The notes: generated by a model from the letters alone, not told the origin. A stretch of DNA of 52,147 nt from Streptomyces sp. ISL-100 (GCF_018614615.1 NZ_JAGGOK010000061.1:1-52147), one strand, 5' to 3'. Counted from the stretch's first letter, positions 1 through 8,676 are shown. Numbers and translations: made by a program.

Positions 1-11
1 AGCGCATCCAC

Positions 12-75
12 GCGGCGGAGCCGCAAAGTGTCACTGCGGGAAGGGGCGGGGTGGGGAAATGGCCCGCGCAGCGGC
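12..75. repeat. Dispersed Streptomyces-type intergenic repeat, copy 1
   Basis: A short GCGGC-GGA-GCCGC palindrome (12-24) is followed by a G-rich stretch, GGGAAGGGGCGGGG, at 38-51 and then GGGGAAA. The same core recurs at 21228-21273 beside another small palindrome. Palindrome plus GGGAAGGGGCGGG resembles repeats I know from many Streptomyces intergenic regions. It could fold in RNA. The element runs up to the first gene. Confidence 0.5.
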
Positions 76-130
76 TCGGCCCGTGCCCCCGACGTACCCG
101 CCGAGCACCCGCGCCAGGCAGACTGAACTC

Positions 131-544
131 ATGGCCATTCACAAAGATCTGCTCGGGGGCCCGCCCCCGACCCACCTGCCCGACGACCCGGAGCCGCGCG
201 AGCTCCTCGCGAACGGATCCGCGCCGACCGACGTCGCCGCGAAGTACCCCGCGTCCTCCCTCGCCTGGGCCCAGCTCGCCGACGAGGCGTTCGAGAACGG
301 CCGGGTGATCGAGTCGTACGCCTACGCCCGTACCGGCTACCACCGCGGCCTCGACGCCCTGCGCCGCGCCGGCTGGAAGGGCCACGGCCCCGTGCCGTGG
401 GACCACGAGCCGAACCGCGGCTTCCTGCGCGCGCTGCACGCGCTCGCCCGCGCCGCGCAGTCGATCGGTGAGCAGGAGGAGTACGAGCGCTGCTCGACCT
501 TCCTGCGGGACTCCTCCCCGGCGGCGGCCGAAACCCTCGGCTGA
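131..544 (+). CDS. DUF3151 family protein
   Basis: The 137-aa soluble protein begins MAIHKDLLGG and carries the blocks YPASSLAWAQLADEAF, YAYARTGYHRGLD and GPVPWDHEPNRGFLRALHAL that I associate with the actinobacterial DUF3151 family. I see no catalytic motif, signal peptide or membrane segment; the helical composition is reminiscent of a TPR-like fold. Function is unknown. The frame is open upstream to 59, but that stretch overlaps the G-rich repeat and reads as low-complexity Ala/Arg/Pro, so the ATG at 131 is preferred. A strong hairpin follows the stop, so it is probably transcribed separately from the kynurenine genes. Confidence 0.75.
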   Translation: MAIHKDLLGGPPPTHLPDDPEPRELLANGSAPTDVAAKYPASSLAWAQLADEAFENGRVIESYAYARTGYHRGLDALRRAGWKGHGPVPWDHEPNRGFLRALHALARAAQSIGEQEEYERCSTFLRDSSPAAAETLG

Positions 545-575
545 GCAGGCTCGGCTGAGCTGGGGTGACAGCCGT

Positions 576-605
576 GGAGGCCCGTGCCGACCGGTGCGGG
601 CCTCC
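576..605 (+). terminator. Intrinsic-terminator-like hairpin after the DUF3151 gene
   Basis: GGAGGCCCG (576-584) pairs perfectly with CGGGCCTCC (597-605). The stem can extend inward through wobble pairs to a GACC loop, and catgttt follows. It separates the DUF3151 gene from the kynurenine genes. A TATGAT -10-like hexamer sits at 626-631 ahead of kynA, without a clear -35. Confidence 0.55.
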
Positions 606-709
606 CATGTTTCCCGGCTACGTCTTATGATGCCGGGAAGGGACCGGGGCTCCATGGCCACAAGGAAGGGGCGGACCGCTACCTGGAAGTTCGTATCGAG
701 GAGACAGCG

Positions 710-1552
710 ATGTCGCAATACCCCGATGCCCAGGCGGCAGGTTCGGACACCCCGAACCTCGATTTCGCGGGCACTACCCCCTACGAGGACTACGTCCAGG
801 CGGACGTCCTCACCCACCTCCAGCACACCCTCTCCGACGACCCCGGAGAGATGGTCTTCCTGGTGACGACCCAGGTCATGGAGCTGTGGTTCACCGTCAT
901 CGTCCACGAGTGGGAGACCGCGGCGAAGGCGCTCGGCGCCGACGACCTGCCGGTCGCGACGGACGCGCTCAAGCGCTCCCTGCGCGAGCTGGAGGCCCTC
1001 AACGCCTCCTGGCGGCCGCTCGCCCACCTCACCCCCGCCCAGTTCAACTCGTACCGCAGCGCACTCGGCGAGGGCTCCGGATTCCAGTCCGCGATGTACC
1101 GCCGGATGGAGTTCCTGCTCGGCGACAAGTCCGCTTCGATGCTCGTCCCGCACCGCGGCGCCCCGCGCGTGCACGCCGAGCTGGAGAAGGCGCTGCACGA
1201 GCCGAGCCTGTACGACGAGACGCTGCGGCTGCTCGCACGGCGCGGCCTGCCGATTCCCGCCGCCGTACTGGACCGCGACCTGTCGCAGAAGTACGAGCCT
1301 TCGGCCGAGGTCGAGGCGGTCTGGACCGAGCTCTACCAGGGCGACCAGAACTCCGAACTGGTGCGCCTCGGCGAGCTGTTGACCGACGTCGGCGAGCTGG
1401 TCTGGCGGTGGCGCAACGACCACCTCGTCGCGACCCGCCGCGCCATGGGCTCCAAGGTCGGCACCGGCGGCTCCGCCGGTGTGGCCTGGCTGGAGAAGCG
1501 GGCCACCAAGAACGTCTTCCCCGAGCTGTGGACGGCGCGCAGCCATGTCTGA
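710..1552 (+). CDS. kynA: Tryptophan 2,3-dioxygenase
   Basis: This 280-aa heme enzyme should open the indole ring of L-tryptophan to N-formylkynurenine, the first step of the kynurenine pathway. The TDO signatures are visible: an N-terminal YEDYVQADVLTHLQ helix, ELWF near residues 58-61, SGFQSAMYRRMEFLLG in the middle, and a C-terminal GSKVGTGGSAGVAWL block before FPELW. Length fits bacterial TDOs. The ATG at 710 follows GAGGAG; an upstream extension to 584 lacks TDO-like sequence. The distal-pocket His found in well-studied TDOs (HQ before ELW) appears as Thr54-Gln55. The stop overlaps the kynureninase start by 8 bp, so the two are translationally coupled. Confidence 0.92.
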   Translation: MSQYPDAQAAGSDTPNLDFAGTTPYEDYVQADVLTHLQHTLSDDPGEMVFLVTTQVMELWFTVIVHEWETAAKALGADDLPVATDALKRSLRELEALNASWRPLAHLTPAQFNSYRSALGEGSGFQSAMYRRMEFLLGDKSASMLVPHRGAPRVHAELEKALHEPSLYDETLRLLARRGLPIPAAVLDRDLSQKYEPSAEVEAVWTELYQGDQNSELVRLGELLTDVGELVWRWRNDHLVATRRAMGSKVGTGGSAGVAWLEKRATKNVFPELWTARSHV

Positions 1553-2801
1553 CGCACTCAACGATCTTCAGCGGCGGGCCGTCGCCCTCGACTCCGCCGA
1601 CCCGCTCGCCAAGCACCGCGAGCTGTTCGCGCTCGACGACGCCGGCACAGGCACCGACACCGACACCGATACCGCCACCGTGTATCTCGACGGCAACTCG
1701 CTCGGCGCCCTGCCCCGCCACGTACCGGAGCGAATAGCCGACGTCATCACCCGCCAGTGGGGCGAGCTGCGCATCCGCTCCTGGGACGAGAGCGGCTGGT
1801 GGACCGCGCCCGAGCGGATCGGTGACCGGATCGCGCCGCTCGTCGGTGCGGCCGCCGGTCAGGTCGTGGTCGGCGACTCGACAAGTGTCAATGTGTTCAA
1901 GGCGGTTGTGGGGGCTGCTCGACTCGCACCGGAGTCGCGGGACGAAATCCTCGTCGATGCCTCCACCTTCCCCACGGACGGTTACATCGCCGAGTCCGCC
2001 GGGCGGATGACGGGCCGGCGGGTCGTCCCCGTCGCCCCGGCCGACCTGCCGGCCGCCCTCGGTCCGCGTACCGCCGCCGTCCTCGTCAACCACGTCGACT
2101 ACCGCACCGGCCGCCGCCACGACCTGCCCGGCCTCACCGCCGCCGCCCACGAGGCCGGGGCCCTGGCCGTCTGGGACCTGTGCCACAGCGCGGGCGCGCT
2201 GCCGGTCGGGCTCGACGCGCACGGTGTCGACTTCGCCGTCGGCTGTACGTACAAGTACCTCAACGGCGGGCCCGGTTCGCCCGCCTACCTGTACGTCGCC
2301 GAGCGCCACCAGGCCGCCTTCGACTCCCCGCTCCCGGGCTGGAACTCGCACACCGACCCCTTCGGCATGACGCCCGCCTACGCCCCGGCGGACGGCGCGG
2401 CGCGGGGCAGGGTCGGCACCCCCGACATCCTGTCGATGCTGGCTCTGGAAGCGGCGCTCGACGTGTGGGAGGGGGGCTCCGTCGAAGACGTACGCGAAAA
2501 GTCACTCGCTCTGACGGACTTCTTCCTGGAATGTGTGGACGCGTACGTGCCCCGGGGCCGGGTCACCTCGGTGACTCCCTCCGCGCATGAGGAGCGCGGC
2601 AGCCAGGTCTCGCTGCGCTGCGAGCCGGCGGCCGGTGGCATGGAAGCAGCCGAAGTCATGCGGGAATTGATCGCACGCGGTGTGGTGGGCGACTTCCGCC
2701 GCCCCGACGTGCTGCGTTTCGGCTTCACGCCCCTGTATGTCGGCTTCGCGGACGCCGAGCGGGCGGCGCGGGTGCTGGGGGAAGTACTGGTGAAGTCCTG
2801 A
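1545..2801 (+). CDS. kynU: Kynureninase
   Basis: This 418-aa PLP enzyme of aminotransferase fold type I should cleave kynurenine to anthranilate and alanine. Diagnostic features are the N-terminal YLDGNSLG motif (phosphate binding), HVDYRTGRRHD, WDLCHSAGALP containing the pyridoxal-nitrogen Asp, and the Schiff-base lysine in GCTYKYLNGGPG (Lys237). WNSHTDPF and a C-terminal LRFGFTPLY match the family. Length is normal. The ATG at 1545 lies inside the end of kynA (ATGTCTGA overlap), giving a two-gene operon. A run of alternating Thr/Asp near residues 32-40 is a small low-complexity insertion. The product anthranilate could feed catabolism or secondary metabolism; the sequence does not say which. 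Confidence 0.93.
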   Translation: MSDALNDLQRRAVALDSADPLAKHRELFALDDAGTGTDTDTDTATVYLDGNSLGALPRHVPERIADVITRQWGELRIRSWDESGWWTAPERIGDRIAPLVGAAAGQVVVGDSTSVNVFKAVVGAARLAPESRDEILVDASTFPTDGYIAESAGRMTGRRVVPVAPADLPAALGPRTAAVLVNHVDYRTGRRHDLPGLTAAAHEAGALAVWDLCHSAGALPVGLDAHGVDFAVGCTYKYLNGGPGSPAYLYVAERHQAAFDSPLPGWNSHTDPFGMTPAYAPADGAARGRVGTPDILSMLALEAALDVWEGGSVEDVREKSLALTDFFLECVDAYVPRGRVTSVTPSAHEERGSQVSLRCEPAAGGMEAAEVMRELIARGVVGDFRRPDVLRFGFTPLYVGFADAERAARVLGEVLVKS

Positions 2802-2904
2802 GTCGAGTTACGGGGCGGGACCTGGCGGAAGCGCAGGCCTGAGGGCTGGTAGCGTCCCGACAGCTAGATCAATTGGCTGTACGTACCGAAGGGTTGGTCC
2901 CCGC

Positions 2905-3783
2905 ATGCCGGACCCCTCAGCCGAACGGGACGCTGTCGAGGCGGAGTCGGCCTTTTCCCACCCGGCCGTCGCGCCTGATGCCACTGCCGCGTACGGCGAA
3001 CACCCCGACCAGGTGATCGACTTCTACGCGCCTCGCGACGGCCGGGACCGGGCCCCGCTGGTTGTCGTCCTGCACGGCGGCGCCTGGCGGGCCCGGTACG
3101 ACCGGCAGCACATCTCGCCGTTCGCGGACTTCCTGGCCCGCCGGGGCTTCGCCGTTGCCAGCGTCGAATACCGGCGGGGCAGCGAGCCGGCCACGCAGGG
3201 TGGTACGGACCACGACCCGGCCGCGGGGCGCTGGCCGGAGACGTTCGACGACGTGGCCGCGGCGATGGACCTGCTCCCCGGTCTCGTACGGGAGGCCCTG
3301 CCCGGCGCCGACACGCGGCGCATCGTCGTCACAGGCCACTCGGCCGGCGGCCACCTCGCGCTGTGGGCCTCCGCCCGGCACGTACTGACCCCGGATTCGC
3401 CGTGGCACCTGCCGGCGGCGCCCGCGCTGCGCGGCGTCGTCGCGCTCGCGCCGATCGCGGACTTCGTGGTCGCGGACGGGCTGGGGGTGTGCGCGGGCGC
3501 GACCGCCCAGCTCCTCGGCGGCAAGGAGCACTTCGACGAGCGCCGGCCGTACGCCGATCCGGCCGCGCTGCTGCCGACGGGTATCGCGACTGTCGTCGTG
3601 CAGGGCCGCACCGACATCGTCGTACCGCAGGCCGTCGCGGAGGCCTACACCGAAGCGGCGGCGAAGGCGGGCGAGACGGTCGGCCTGACGCTGCTCGAAG
3701 ACGTCGGGCACTTCCCGCTGATCGACCCGGCGGCGGACGCGTGCGCGGTGGTCGCGGAGGAGATCGAGCAGCTCGCGTACTGA
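2905..3783 (+). CDS. Alpha/beta hydrolase, probable kynurenine formamidase (AFMID type)
   Basis: The 292-aa serine hydrolase has the oxyanion motif HGGAW (residues 57-61), the nucleophile elbow GHSAGGH (Ser146), a likely acid in GRTDIVVP and the catalytic His in EDVGHFPLID. HGGxW with GHSAGG is the signature of esterase-type kynurenine formamidases, which hydrolyse N-formylkynurenine to kynurenine. That is exactly the step missing between the two genes upstream, 103 bp away on the same strand. It is not the metal-dependent KynB family. Assignment rests on motif plus context; a general carboxylesterase is the alternative. The ATG at 2905 has only a weak ribosome binding site. Confidence 0.75.
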   Translation: MPDPSAERDAVEAESAFSHPAVAPDATAAYGEHPDQVIDFYAPRDGRDRAPLVVVLHGGAWRARYDRQHISPFADFLARRGFAVASVEYRRGSEPATQGGTDHDPAAGRWPETFDDVAAAMDLLPGLVREALPGADTRRIVVTGHSAGGHLALWASARHVLTPDSPWHLPAAPALRGVVALAPIADFVVADGLGVCAGATAQLLGGKEHFDERRPYADPAALLPTGIATVVVQGRTDIVVPQAVAEAYTEAAAKAGETVGLTLLEDVGHFPLIDPAADACAVVAEEIEQLAY

Positions 3784-3869
3784 GTAGTGGTTGCGGTGAG
3801 GATCGGGGACAGAACCTGTCCGCAAGGGTTCCTACGGTCGTCGTACCAAGCCGAGCAGAGGAGCCCGTA

Positions 3870-4697
3870 ATGACGATTCTCGTAACCGGAGCGACAGGGA
3901 CCGTGGGCCGCCAGGTGGTCGCCGAGCTGGTCCGCAGGGGCGAGCACGTGCGGGCACTGACCCGTGACCCGGCGAAGGCGGACTTCCCGGCGGGAGTCGA
4001 GACCGTACGGGGAGACCTGACCGACCCCGACACGCTGGTCCCCGCGCTCAAGGGCGTCACGGGCCTGCACCTGATCACCTTCGGCGGAGCGTACTTCGCG
4101 CCGCTGACCACCGGTGCCGAAATCGTCGCGCTGGCCGCGAAGGAGGGCGTACAGCGCATCACGGTCCTCAACGGGGGCGGACCGAGCCTGCTCCAGGACG
4201 CGGTGGAGGCCGGGGACGTGGACTGGACGCTGGTGATGCCGGTCGAGTTCATGGCGAATGCCCTGGAGTGGGCCGACGAGGTCCGTACGGCGGACAGGGT
4301 GGCGGAGCCCTTCGTCGACCGGCTGAGTGCGATGGTCCACGAGGCCGACATCGGCGCGGTCGCGGCGGTGGCGCTCACCGAGAAGGGGCATGAGGGGCGT
4401 ACGTACACGATCAGCGGTCCCGAGACGCTGACCGTGCGCGACAAGGTGCGGATCCTGGCGGCGGCGCGCGGCCGGGACATCACGCTGAGCGAGCTGACCG
4501 AGGCGCAGGCGGCCGAGCGGTGGCAGCAGGCGGGGATGGACCCGCAGACCGTCGGCTTCCTGCTGGATGTGTACGGGAACACCCCGCCGGTGGGCCGCAC
4601 CGTCGTGGACACGGTCGAGCGGGTCACGGGGCGCCCGGCGCGCACCTTCGCGCAGTGGGCGGCGGATCACGCGGACGCCTTCCGGACCCGGGACTGA
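3870..4697 (+). CDS. NmrA-like NAD(P)-binding oxidoreductase (SDR superfamily)
   Basis: The 275-aa protein starts with a Rossmann nucleotide-binding motif, TGATGTVGRQVV (residues 6-17), followed by RALTRDPAK, which favours NADPH, and RGDLTDPDTL. This is the architecture of atypical short-chain dehydrogenases of the NmrA/TMR group, which includes NAD(P)H:quinone oxidoreductase and sensor-type members. The canonical YxxxK catalytic pair is not evident, so it may be a redox sensor rather than an enzyme. The ATG at 3870 has GAGGAG about 7 nt upstream. The 86-bp gap to the hydrolase leaves operon membership open. Confidence 0.8.
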   Translation: MTILVTGATGTVGRQVVAELVRRGEHVRALTRDPAKADFPAGVETVRGDLTDPDTLVPALKGVTGLHLITFGGAYFAPLTTGAEIVALAAKEGVQRITVLNGGGPSLLQDAVEAGDVDWTLVMPVEFMANALEWADEVRTADRVAEPFVDRLSAMVHEADIGAVAAVALTEKGHEGRTYTISGPETLTVRDKVRILAAARGRDITLSELTEAQAAERWQQAGMDPQTVGFLLDVYGNTPPVGRTVVDTVERVTGRPARTFAQWAADHADAFRTRD

Positions 4698-4797
4698 CGC
4701 GGGACTGGGAAGGGAGCGCGTAGTACCTGGGACGGACGCGGGAGGATCCCCATGGGGGCGGACGCCCGCGGCCGTCCCTGCGCCTACCGTTCTGTAC

Positions 4798-6105
4798 GTG
4801 ACCGAGAAGACCCGCAGTCCCGAGTTCCGCCTGGCCATGGGCGCCCTGAGCGGCCTCCGCCAGGACCTGTTCCACAACGCCTTCGCGTACCGGCCGCTGC
4901 CGCCGATGAGCACGGACGGACCGCTCACCCGGCGACTTCCGGAGCGGATACGGGCGTACGCGGCCTGGACGCCGCACGCCGTGGTGGTGGGGCTGGCGAT
5001 GGTGGTGCTGCTCATGTCCATCGCCGTCAGCGGAGGCGGCGTGGAGGGCGTCGTGACCGGTGTTTTCCCGGCCGCCGCGCTGCTGATGACACTCGTCAGG
5101 CCGGCCGGCGCCTGGTGGGTCTCACTGGTGTCCACGCCCTTCCTCGGCTTCCTCGGCAACTCCTGGGACGGCTGGCCGTGGACGCCGCCCGCCTTCGTCG
5201 CGCACCTCGGTGTGATGGTGGTGGTCGCGGCGAGGACCCGGCCGCGCACCGCCGCCTGGATGTGGCTGGGCACAGCCGCGTATGCCTTGTTCGCCGAAGT
5301 GGTCCTGGGCGGTTACAACACCGACAGCCCGCAGATGCTGCTCGTCTCCGCGTTCGCGCTGCTCGTCACCACGGTGGTGACGGTCCGCCGCGAGGCGCAG
5401 CGCGAGGTCACCGTCCAGCGGACCGTCACCGCCGTCGAGCGCGACCGGCGCACGCTGCTGGAGGAGCGGACGACGATCGCCCGCGAGCTGCACGACGTTG
5501 TCGCGCACCACATGTCGGTCGTCGCGATCCAGGCGGAGGCGGCCCCGTACCGGGTCGAGAACCCGCCGCCCGAGCTGGAGCAGGCCTTCGTGACCATCCG
5601 CGAGAACGCGGTGGCGGCGCTGACGGAGCTGCGGCGCGTACTGGGCGTCGTACGGGCGGAGGATTACGCGGCACCGGACGCCCCGCAGCCCACGCTGGCC
5701 GAGCTGGACGGGCTGATCGCCAATGTCCGGGACGCGGGTCTGACGGTGGACAAGACGGTGACCGGTTCCGTACGGGAACTTCCGCAGGGCGTCGAGCTCT
5801 CGGCGTACCGGATCATCCAGGAGGCACTGAGCAACGCGCTGCGCCACGCCCCGGGTTCGACGGCGAAGGTGGAGGTGTCGTACGTGCTGGGGGGCCTGGG
5901 GCTCCGGACCGTCAATACCGCGCCGCAGGGCCTGGTCAAGCCGTCGCCCGGTGCCGGGCACGGGATCACGGGGATGCGGGAGCGGGTGGCGATGCTGAAC
6001 GGCGAGATGACGGCGGAGGCGGCGGAGGACGGCGGCTACGAGGTGGCCGTGTTCATCCCTGTGGCGCCGGCCGCGCCTGTGGCGGCCCCGGAGCCGACCG
6101 CATGA
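4798..6105 (+). CDS. Two-component sensor histidine kinase (NarL/DesK type, HisKA_3)
   Basis: The 435-aa integral-membrane kinase has hydrophobic segments between about residues 60 and 200, including AVVVGLAMVVLLMSIAV and AAALLMTLVRPAGAWWVSLV. A dimerisation/phosphoacceptor helix follows, with ARELHDVVAHHMSVV (His232 the likely phosphorylated residue). A HATPase_c domain carries IIQEALSNALRHAPGS (N box) and GAGHGITGMRERVAMLNG (G box). GTG at 4798 (VTEKTRSPE) is chosen as the start because the upstream frame is low complexity; ATG at 4837 is possible. The stop overlaps the response regulator by 4 bp (ATGA). The sensed signal is unknown. Confidence 0.88.
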   Translation: MTEKTRSPEFRLAMGALSGLRQDLFHNAFAYRPLPPMSTDGPLTRRLPERIRAYAAWTPHAVVVGLAMVVLLMSIAVSGGGVEGVVTGVFPAAALLMTLVRPAGAWWVSLVSTPFLGFLGNSWDGWPWTPPAFVAHLGVMVVVAARTRPRTAAWMWLGTAAYALFAEVVLGGYNTDSPQMLLVSAFALLVTTVVTVRREAQREVTVQRTVTAVERDRRTLLEERTTIARELHDVVAHHMSVVAIQAEAAPYRVENPPPELEQAFVTIRENAVAALTELRRVLGVVRAEDYAAPDAPQPTLAELDGLIANVRDAGLTVDKTVTGSVRELPQGVELSAYRIIQEALSNALRHAPGSTAKVEVSYVLGGLGLRTVNTAPQGLVKPSPGAGHGITGMRERVAMLNGEMTAEAAEDGGYEVAVFIPVAPAAPVAAPEPTA

Positions 6106-6773
6106 CCGCCGCCCACGACATCCGCGTACTGATCGTCGACGACCAGGTCATGGTCCGCGAGGGCTTCACGGTTCTGCTCAACGCGATGCCGGGGATCGAG
6201 GTCGTCGGCGAGGCGGTGAACGGCCGCGAGGCGATTACGCAGGTCGCGGCGCTGCGGCCGGACGTCGTCCTGATGGACATCCGCATGCCGGAGCTGAACG
6301 GCATCGACGCGACGCGCGAGATCGTCGCCGCCGACGCGGACGCGAAAGTGCTGGTCCTGACGACGTTCGACCTGGACGAGTACGTCTACCAGGCGCTGCG
6401 CGCCGGCGCGTCCGGCTTCCTGCTCAAGGACGCCTCGGCGCGGCAGCTGGCAGACGGGGTACGGGTGGTGGCGTCCGGGGAGGCGCTGCTGGCCCCGACG
6501 GTCACCAAGCGCCTGATCTCGGAGTTCTCGAAGCTGTCGGAGGGCCCGCGCCCGCCCGCACTGGCCCAGATCGGCGACCTGACGGAGCGCGAGACGGAGG
6601 TGCTGGTCCTGATCGCCCAGGGCTTGTCGAACGCGGAGATCGCGTCGCATCTGGTGGTGGCGGAGTCCACGATCAAGACGCATGTGAGCCGGATCCTGGT
6701 GAAGCTGGGACTGCGGGACCGGACGCAGGCGGCGGTCTTCGCGTATGAGGCGCGGCTGGTGACGCCGGGGTAG
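6102..6773 (+). CDS. Two-component response regulator, NarL/LuxR family
   Basis: The 223-aa regulator has a receiver domain at residues 7-125: acidic pocket VDD (12-14), phosphoacceptor Asp59 in VVLMDIRMPE, the switch Thr in LTTFD and Lys in LLKDAS. A LuxR-type helix-turn-helix follows near residues 155-215, with LTERETEVLVLIAQGLSNAEIA and STIKTHVSRILVKLGLRDR. It is the partner of the histidine kinase, coupled by ATGA overlap. Targets are not visible, but the inverted repeat just after its stop, ahead of the next gene, is a candidate regulatory site. Confidence 0.93.
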   Translation: MTAAHDIRVLIVDDQVMVREGFTVLLNAMPGIEVVGEAVNGREAITQVAALRPDVVLMDIRMPELNGIDATREIVAADADAKVLVLTTFDLDEYVYQALRAGASGFLLKDASARQLADGVRVVASGEALLAPTVTKRLISEFSKLSEGPRPPALAQIGDLTERETEVLVLIAQGLSNAEIASHLVVAESTIKTHVSRILVKLGLRDRTQAAVFAYEARLVTPG

Positions 6774-6797
6774 CTGATCACTCACACGGGTGATCAG
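6774..6797. promoter_or_regulatory. 8-bp inverted repeat between response regulator and Uma2 gene
   Basis: CTGATCAC (6774-6781) and GTGATCAG (6790-6797) form a perfect inverted repeat with an 8-nt spacer. It starts right after the response-regulator stop and lies 68 bp before the Uma2 start. There is no U-tract, so a protein-binding operator is as likely as a terminator. Confidence 0.4.
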
Positions 6798-6864
6798 GGA
6801 GGGAAGCCGATCCGAACGGGCCCGGGCGTGGCCACACTGGTGTCCGCACTGGAGGAGGTGCACC

Positions 6865-7458
6865 ATGACGGTTATGGCAGAGCGCACGGTTCAGATGCCG
6901 ATCGAGGAGTTCGAGAGGATCGCCGCACTCGTCGAGAGGGAGTCCGACTCCGTCAGGTTCGAGTTCATCGACGGACGGATCGGGGTCAAGGGGATGACGG
7001 ACGGGGCTCACGGGGCGATCACTATGTGGCTGGTACGCCTGTGCATGCAGGCACGGCCCGATCTGGATCTCAACCCGACCCAGGGTCTCAAGGTCGAGGA
7101 GTACCGCAAAGGCCGCGCCCGTCCCGACGGCGTGCTCGCACCCGTCGACCACTTTGACGGGCAGGGGGACTGGGGTGAACCCGAGGGCGTGCTCATGACG
7201 GTCGAGATCACGTCGTACGACTCCGACACCGACCGACGGGACCGGCAGGAGAAGCCCCCCGCCTACGCCGTCGCCGGAATTCCGGTCCACCTGTTGATCG
7301 ACCGTGACGCCTGCACCGTCACTGTGTTCAGCGAGCCGGACCCGGACGGCGGAGGCTATCGCGACAACCACACCGTGAGGTTCGGAGCGAGAGTCACGCT
7401 TCCGGATCCCGTGGGCATCGAACTCGACACCGAGCGCCTGAAGAAGTACGTCCGCTAG
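6865..7458 (+). CDS. Uma2 family (DUF820) restriction-endonuclease-fold protein
   Basis: The 197-aa protein shows the Uma2 layout: an N-terminal FERIAALVE.. FEFIDGRI block, then RPDGVLAP (metal-binding Asp), VEITSYDSDTDRRDRQEK (Glu and Lys of a PD-(D/E)xK-like site) and YAVAGIPVHLLIDRD. Uma2 proteins are very numerous in Streptomyces and are predicted nucleases of unknown biological role. The ATG at 6865 follows GGAGGAG at good spacing; a longer frame from 6790 lacks family sequence. The P450 follows after 9 bp and may be co-transcribed. Confidence 0.85.
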   Translation: MTVMAERTVQMPIEEFERIAALVERESDSVRFEFIDGRIGVKGMTDGAHGAITMWLVRLCMQARPDLDLNPTQGLKVEEYRKGRARPDGVLAPVDHFDGQGDWGEPEGVLMTVEITSYDSDTDRRDRQEKPPAYAVAGIPVHLLIDRDACTVTVFSEPDPDGGGYRDNHTVRFGARVTLPDPVGIELDTERLKKYVR

Positions 7459-7467
7459 CGTCTCCCC

Positions 7468-8676
7468 ATGGCAGAGACGTTCGATCCCTGGTCGCCCTCC
7501 TTCGTCGCCGACCCGTACCCCGCCTACGCCGAGCTGCGCGCCGGCGGCCGCGCTCACTGGTACGAGCCGACGCGGCAGTGGCTGATCCCGCACCACGCCG
7601 ATGTCTCCGCGCTCCTGCGCGACCGCCGTCTCGGCCGTACGTACCTCCATCGCTTCACGCACGAGGAGTTCGGCCGTACGCCGCCGGCGCCCGGGCACGA
7701 GCCGTTCCACGTCCTCAACGACAGCGGCATGCTGGACCTCGAAGCGCCGGACCACACCCGGATCCGGCGGCTGGTCTCCAAGGCGTTCACCCCGCGTACG
7801 GTCGAACAGCTGGCGCCGGCCGTGCGGCGGCTGGCGGCGGAGCTGGTCGGGGAGTTCGTCGCGCAGGGCGGCGGAGACCTGCTGTCCGCCGTCGCCGAAC
7901 CCCTGCCGGTCGCCGTCATCGCGGAGATGCTTGGTATCCCGGAATCGGACCGGGGGCTGCTGCGACCCTGGTCGGCGGACATCTGTGGGATGTACGAGCT
8001 GAACCCACCGGAGGAGACGGCGCGGCGGGCGGTGCGGGCGTCGGTGGAATTCTCGGCGTACCTGCGGGATTTGATCGCCGTACGCCGCGAGCAGCCGGGC
8101 CAGGACCTGATCTCGGCGCTGATCGCGGCGCACGAGGAGGGCGGGGACCGGCTCAGTGAGCAGGAGATGATCTCGACGTGCGTGCTGCTGCTGAACGCGG
8201 GGCACGAGGCGACGGTGAACACGACGGCCAATGGGTGGTGGACGCTCCTGCGCCACCCGGAGCAGCTGGCGGCGCTGCGCGCCGACCACGGCCTTCTTCC
8301 CACCGCCGTCGAGGAGTTGCTGCGGTACGACACCCCGCTCCAGCTCTTCGAGCGCTGGGTGCTCGACGACATCGAGGTCGGCGGGACGGTGATCCCGCGC
8401 GGCTCGGAGGTGGCGCTGCTGTTCGGTTCCGCGAACCGGGACCCGGCGGCCTTCGCCCGGCCCGAGGCGTTCGACCTCGCCCGGTCGGACAACCCGCACG
8501 TGTCGCTGGGCGCGGGCATCCACTACTGCCTGGGCGCGCCGCTCGCCCGGCTCGAACTGACCTCGTCGTTCGGCGAGTTGCTGCGCAGGGCGCCGAGCAT
8601 GCGGCTGGCCGAGGAGCCGGAGTGGAAGCCGGGGTTCGTCATCCGTGGGCTGCGGGAGCTGCGCGTCGAGGTGTGA
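7468..8676 (+). CDS. Cytochrome P450
   Basis: This 402-aa soluble class I-type P450 has HTRIRRLVSKAFTPR (C helix), an I-helix motif NAGHEATVN (Glu247, Ala248, Thr249), the K-helix ExxR in EELLRYDTP, and the heme loop LGAGIHYCLGAPLARLE with axial ligand Cys354. Length is typical for the bacterial CYP107/105-like clan. The usual acid-alcohol pair reads Glu-Ala-Thr, displacing the conserved Thr by one. No ferredoxin or ferredoxin reductase is adjacent, so electrons must come from a partner elsewhere. Substrate unknown. GTCTCC precedes the ATG and the ribosome binding site is weak, suggesting coupling to the Uma2 gene 9 bp upstream. Confidence 0.92.
   Translation: MAETFDPWSPSFVADPYPAYAELRAGGRAHWYEPTRQWLIPHHADVSALLRDRRLGRTYLHRFTHEEFGRTPPAPGHEPFHVLNDSGMLDLEAPDHTRIRRLVSKAFTPRTVEQLAPAVRRLAAELVGEFVAQGGGDLLSAVAEPLPVAVIAEMLGIPESDRGLLRPWSADICGMYELNPPEETARRAVRASVEFSAYLRDLIAVRREQPGQDLISALIAAHEEGGDRLSEQEMISTCVLLLNAGHEATVNTTANGWWTLLRHPEQLAALRADHGLLPTAVEELLRYDTPLQLFERWVLDDIEVGGTVIPRGSEVALLFGSANRDPAAFARPEAFDLARSDNPHVSLGAGIHYCLGAPLARLELTSSFGELLRRAPSMRLAEEPEWKPGFVIRGLRELRVEV

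Noticed and set aside
2905..3783. Naming the hydrolase kynB
   Set aside because: KynB is a metal-dependent cyclase-like family with a different fold; this protein is an alpha/beta hydrolase, so no symbol is given.
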